Made by a program: the position numbers and the translations under genes. The notes below the pieces were generated by a model, which saw nothing but the letters and a program-made list of their open reading frames with translations, made no database searches and had not been told where the DNA came from. A stretch of DNA of 62,000 nt from Symbiodinium natans (Eukaryota; Sar; Dinophyceae; Suessiales; Symbiodiniaceae), in assembly GCA_905221605.1 (NCBI GenBank), contig CAJNDS010002140.1:390001-452000 (forward strand). Direction: 5' to 3'. Shown here in pieces: positions 59,152 through 62,000 of this stretch; the stretch's first letter is position 1; every line of letters begins with the position of its first letter.

Positions 59152-61495
59152 CGCAGCCCGTCTTCCAAGATCGTTTGTCCAGACCTCGATTGGCTGCATC
59201 GGTGTAATGAACTTGAGAGGGTGCGTCCTGATACACGATACATTATTCTGCAATATGTATTATGTGATATGTGTATATGTGTATGGCAGGCAGTATATTC
59301 GCCACTACATATTCTGTATATCTGTTTTTCTAGACATATTATATATATATATACTATATACTATATCGGTTGAGGGCTTGATTAAGCTCTTGAGCAACAT
59401 TTGCTGCGCGGAGAGCAGCAGACTGGTTGAGCATGCCCCATGCGACATCCTGCCGCAGACTTCAAGCATGTGGAGCCGGTCTTTCTACATATTCAGAAGA
59501 TCGTGCAGCATGCAAACCGTACCTGTCTACCGGTCTCCTGGGTTTAGGGTTTAGGGTAACCCCTGAGGCATAGCAGGTAGGAGCAGCATAAGTAGTCTTT
59601 ATGATCACACCACTGGTGTCTAGTCCACAGCCAGCCTGCTGCGCATGGCTGCTGAAGCCAATGTGGGAGAGGTGCCCCTGCACTCGTTCGGAGCTTACGC
59701 ACCTGGAGCCAGACATGCACACGAGAGATTTATGAACCCTAAACCCGAAACCCTAAACCCTAAACCCTAAACCCTAAACCAGCTGGCCCAGGCTAGTGGA
59801 GGTGCAGGAGGACCGGGAGTGCGTTTGTCTCCGGACTCAGGGGTTCAGGCCTTCAAGTGGTTGAAGTGGAGTGCACCGTGCCGGCCGCGAGCCATTCGGC
59901 CAGTCTTTGCTTCAAGATTCAACATCAATTTCCACGCAACATCTCTTCTGGTATACAGCAATGCGTCTGTATGCTTCAACAGCTGGCTTGCATGTGACTT
60001 CTGGACTTCTGAGGCTTTTGGGTAGTTCTTAATATTGCCATTATTGTTAATAGTCTTCATACTCTAAATTGACATTGTTAATGTTCTTAATATTGTTCGA
60101 CCATCAGAGCTGCAGGCCTTAGAACAACGAAGGACGTGCTGGGCAGATGCCGCTTTAAACTTTACCTTGTCAGCTCGGTTGCCGTCCTCTGGCCGGGTGC
60201 GCTTCCCCATGGCAGTTTCCACCCCCTTGGTGGCCCGCCCTGGGCATGACCTCGAGAGAGAGAGGCTATTGAAGAGTCGCGTCGCTTGGAGGGACGCAGG
60301 AGAACGTTTCCAATCAAGTCCCTATTTTTCGCGTGTGTTTTCGAGTTTCACCTGCGTTTGAGATGGTTGTCAGCTCATTCGCGCCTAGCTTTTCGCACGC
60401 GTTTTGATGGGGCTGTTGAAGCCATGTGGTCTGGTGGCATTTCTAGAAAAGACTGGCCTCGAAATGTTAGGGTTGCTTCAGCATTCCTTGATTCCTTTTC
60501 CGGTATGGACCCATTGAGCGAGTCCGTCTTGGCGCGGCGTTTTCTTGCGGAAGATTCGTTCTGCATGACTTGGCCTGACTCCCTGGTACATGCGTTTACA
60601 CTGCGAAAGTGGATCAGGCACGACTGTTGCATGACTTTCACCGATCCCTGTAGCGGACTTGAATTGCCCCTGCTTGATGCAAACCAAACATGCCGCGATG
60701 TGCTGCACATCATCCCCTGATGTATACCCCAATCCTTCTATGAACACTCAAAAAAACCCTTCTATTAACACCAAAATGACCCAATTTTCGCAAGCTCCCA
60801 AACGTAATAGGAACTCATGCAAATGACATATGCAAGACATTGTAGTTTTCTGGCCCTCGGCTTGGGCCCCTTTTGAGTGGCTTCCGCTCCGTCCATGATC
60901 GAAGGACGACATCGCAATACTAGCCAGGATATACTACGATATATAACATACACCTTAGAATACATAATCCAATCTCTCTCTCTCTCGATATATATATATA
61001 TATATATATAATGTATGATCCATAATTAATTAGCAACATAGTATAGTCGATAGTTTGACCCATATGCTCGACTTGCATCAGCGAAAAGCCGCAAACCAGC
61101 ATCTACACAAACAACACGGCTCATCGAGAACCTGATCGCCGATATGGTTTCAGCGGAAAAGGGCAAAACAAACATAGCAGTAGAACGGTCGACATACTCC
61201 TGCGTCTAGGGCCCTATCTCACAGCAACCTGCGCAGAGGTTGACACATTCGATAGCTACTTGCGGCAAGTCAGGAACATGCTCGGCGTCCGCCTGGCATC
61301 CGCCAAAATGTAGCTGTCGTCTCAACACCGCTTGCGTAGAAGACCAGCGTAGACCTAAGAACTTGGCGGACTCTGCGCCGCCGTATAAGAGTAGCGGTAC
61401 ATATACCTGACGCATGCAGTCCAGCGGCTAGCGCACTTGGGCTTGAGCCGGGGATCGGGTCGGGCCTTCGGTCGGCGTGCCTTGGCGTCGCAGCC
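59152..61495. other. Spacer between the two oxidase copies
   Basis: Contains TA repeats (59340-59365 and 60985-61012), a short TTTAGGG run (59540-59558), a CCCTAAA array (59737-59778) and an AT-rich stretch near 60030-60100. An open frame ending at 60718-60720 (AMWSGGISRKDWPRNVRVAS...CRDVLHIIP) has natural composition, but no family is recognised. Confidence 0.45.
60421..60720 (+). CDS. Hypothetical short reading frame
   Basis: From the ATG near 60424 it reads MWSGGISRKDWPRNVRVASA ... LLDANQTCRDVLHIIP, about 99 residues, with no repeat bias. The frame is open further upstream to about 60286. No domain, signal peptide or neighbour supports a function, and it could be a chance frame. Confidence 0.3.
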   Translation, partial: AMWSGGISRKDWPRNVRVASAFLDSFSGMDPLSESVLARRFLAEDSFCMTWPDSLVHAFTLRKWIRHDCCMTFTDPCSGLELPLLDANQTCRDVLHIIP

Positions 61496-62000
61496 ATGGC
61501 CGACGAAGGGGTCTTGGAGCAGTTGGCCTCGCAGCTCGAGTGCGAGCACTCCCTGAAGGATCTCCATGGAAGCCCCAGGATTGTGGCTGCTCCACGCAGC
61601 GTCTCGGACGTGGCCTCCTGTGTGCGGGCTGCCGGCAGCCTAGGTTGCTCTGTGAGCGTCGTGGGTGGGAACCATTCGGGCTACGGCGAGCTGGGCGATC
61701 TGGTGCTGGAGATGGAGCACCACTTCAATGCGATTGTTGCAGACAACGCTGCCGGCCGTGTCCGGGCTGAGGCCGGCGTGAATTTGAAGTCGCTTGCTGC
61801 CAAGACGGCTGAAGCCGAACTTGTTGTTCCGCTGGGCACAGCACCAACCGTGGGCGTTGGCCTCATTCTTCAAGGCGGTGTGGGACACTTGACCAGGCGA
61901 GCGGGCTTGTCGCTCGATGCCATTCACTCCGTCCAGCTTGTGACTGCTACGGGTGACGTTTTATCGTTGGGCCGTGACTCCAGCGATGAGGAGCACAAGG
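61496..62000 (+). CDS. FAD-linked oxidoreductase copy 2, 5' part, cut by the window end
   Basis: From ATG 61496 the frame is open to the last base. Reads MADEGVLEQLASQLECEHSL, VGGNHSGYGELGD and GTAPTVGVGLILQGGVGH. It is close to copy 1 at nucleotide level, including about 16 bases before the ATG (CCTTGGCGTCGCAGCC). Most differences are silent or conservative (K to N, A to V, STRRLGLAL to LTRRAGLSL). The second FAD-linking Cys is Ala here too. Same orientation, 5.26 kb downstream: a tandem duplication, common in dinoflagellates. Confidence 0.85.
   Translation, partial: MADEGVLEQLASQLECEHSLKDLHGSPRIVAAPRSVSDVASCVRAAGSLGCSVSVVGGNHSGYGELGDLVLEMEHHFNAIVADNAAGRVRAEAGVNLKSLAAKTAEAELVVPLGTAPTVGVGLILQGGVGHLTRRAGLSLDAIHSVQLVTATGDVLSLGRDSSDEEHK

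Noticed and set aside
61477-61770. 97-codon plus-strand frame at the start of oxidase copy 2
   Set aside because: Out of frame with the conserved protein; the real frame starts at ATG 61496 and runs off the window.

Overview
This window looks like nuclear DNA of a dinoflagellate, most likely of the Symbiodiniaceae/Suessiales kind. The evidence is plant-type telomere repeat (TTTAGGG/CCCTAAA) used throughout, very small exons split by long introns, many introns that need a GC-AG rather than GT-AG reading, Ty1/copia elements with protozoan-style accessory domains, and tandem gene copies. The species is inferred. No spliced-leader relic was recognised by eye.

The dominant structure is an interstitial telomere-like array roughly every 0.3-1.5 kb, in both orientations. 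Between arrays lie short islands of sequence, and many read as exons that join in phase. Three islands near the left end give UDP-glucose 4-epimerase (250-964). About ten islands between 28.66 and 47.6 kb give an SGNH/GDSL hydrolase. Its third intron holds a complete 9.3-kb copia element (30962-40269) and its fourth intron holds a separate ubiquitin-like gene (41307-42287). Near 12.9, 23.1 and 26.7 kb the array itself appears to be the whole intron, starting GTTTAG and ending TTTAG.

Layout: 0-1 kb galE exons; 1.38-2.3 kb a 100-N gap and an alternating purine-pyrimidine microsatellite; 2.3-5.6 kb mostly arrays and unassigned sequence; 5723-10334 a 4.6-kb non-autonomous copia relative with 289-bp LTRs; 10.4-28.6 kb exon-like islands of unidentified genes, arrays and short inverted-repeat elements; 28.6-47.6 kb the GDSL gene with its nested copia element and ubiquitin-like gene; 48-55.1 kb islands of at least one unidentified gene, including one EF-hand-like exon; 56.2-59.15 kb a berberine-bridge-type FAD oxidase whose intron contains arrays and a 631-bp inverted-repeat element; 59.2-61.5 kb intergenic; 61496 to the end, the start of a second copy of that oxidase.

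Several small inverted-repeat families (here called A to D) recur. One family A copy (45097-45195) forms a whole intron flanked by a CAGGT duplication, as expected of an introner. The two LTR elements and the 631-bp element all sit inside telomere-like arrays. Exon boundaries were read by eye from splice consensus, phase and family similarity; junctions described as uncertain should be treated so.
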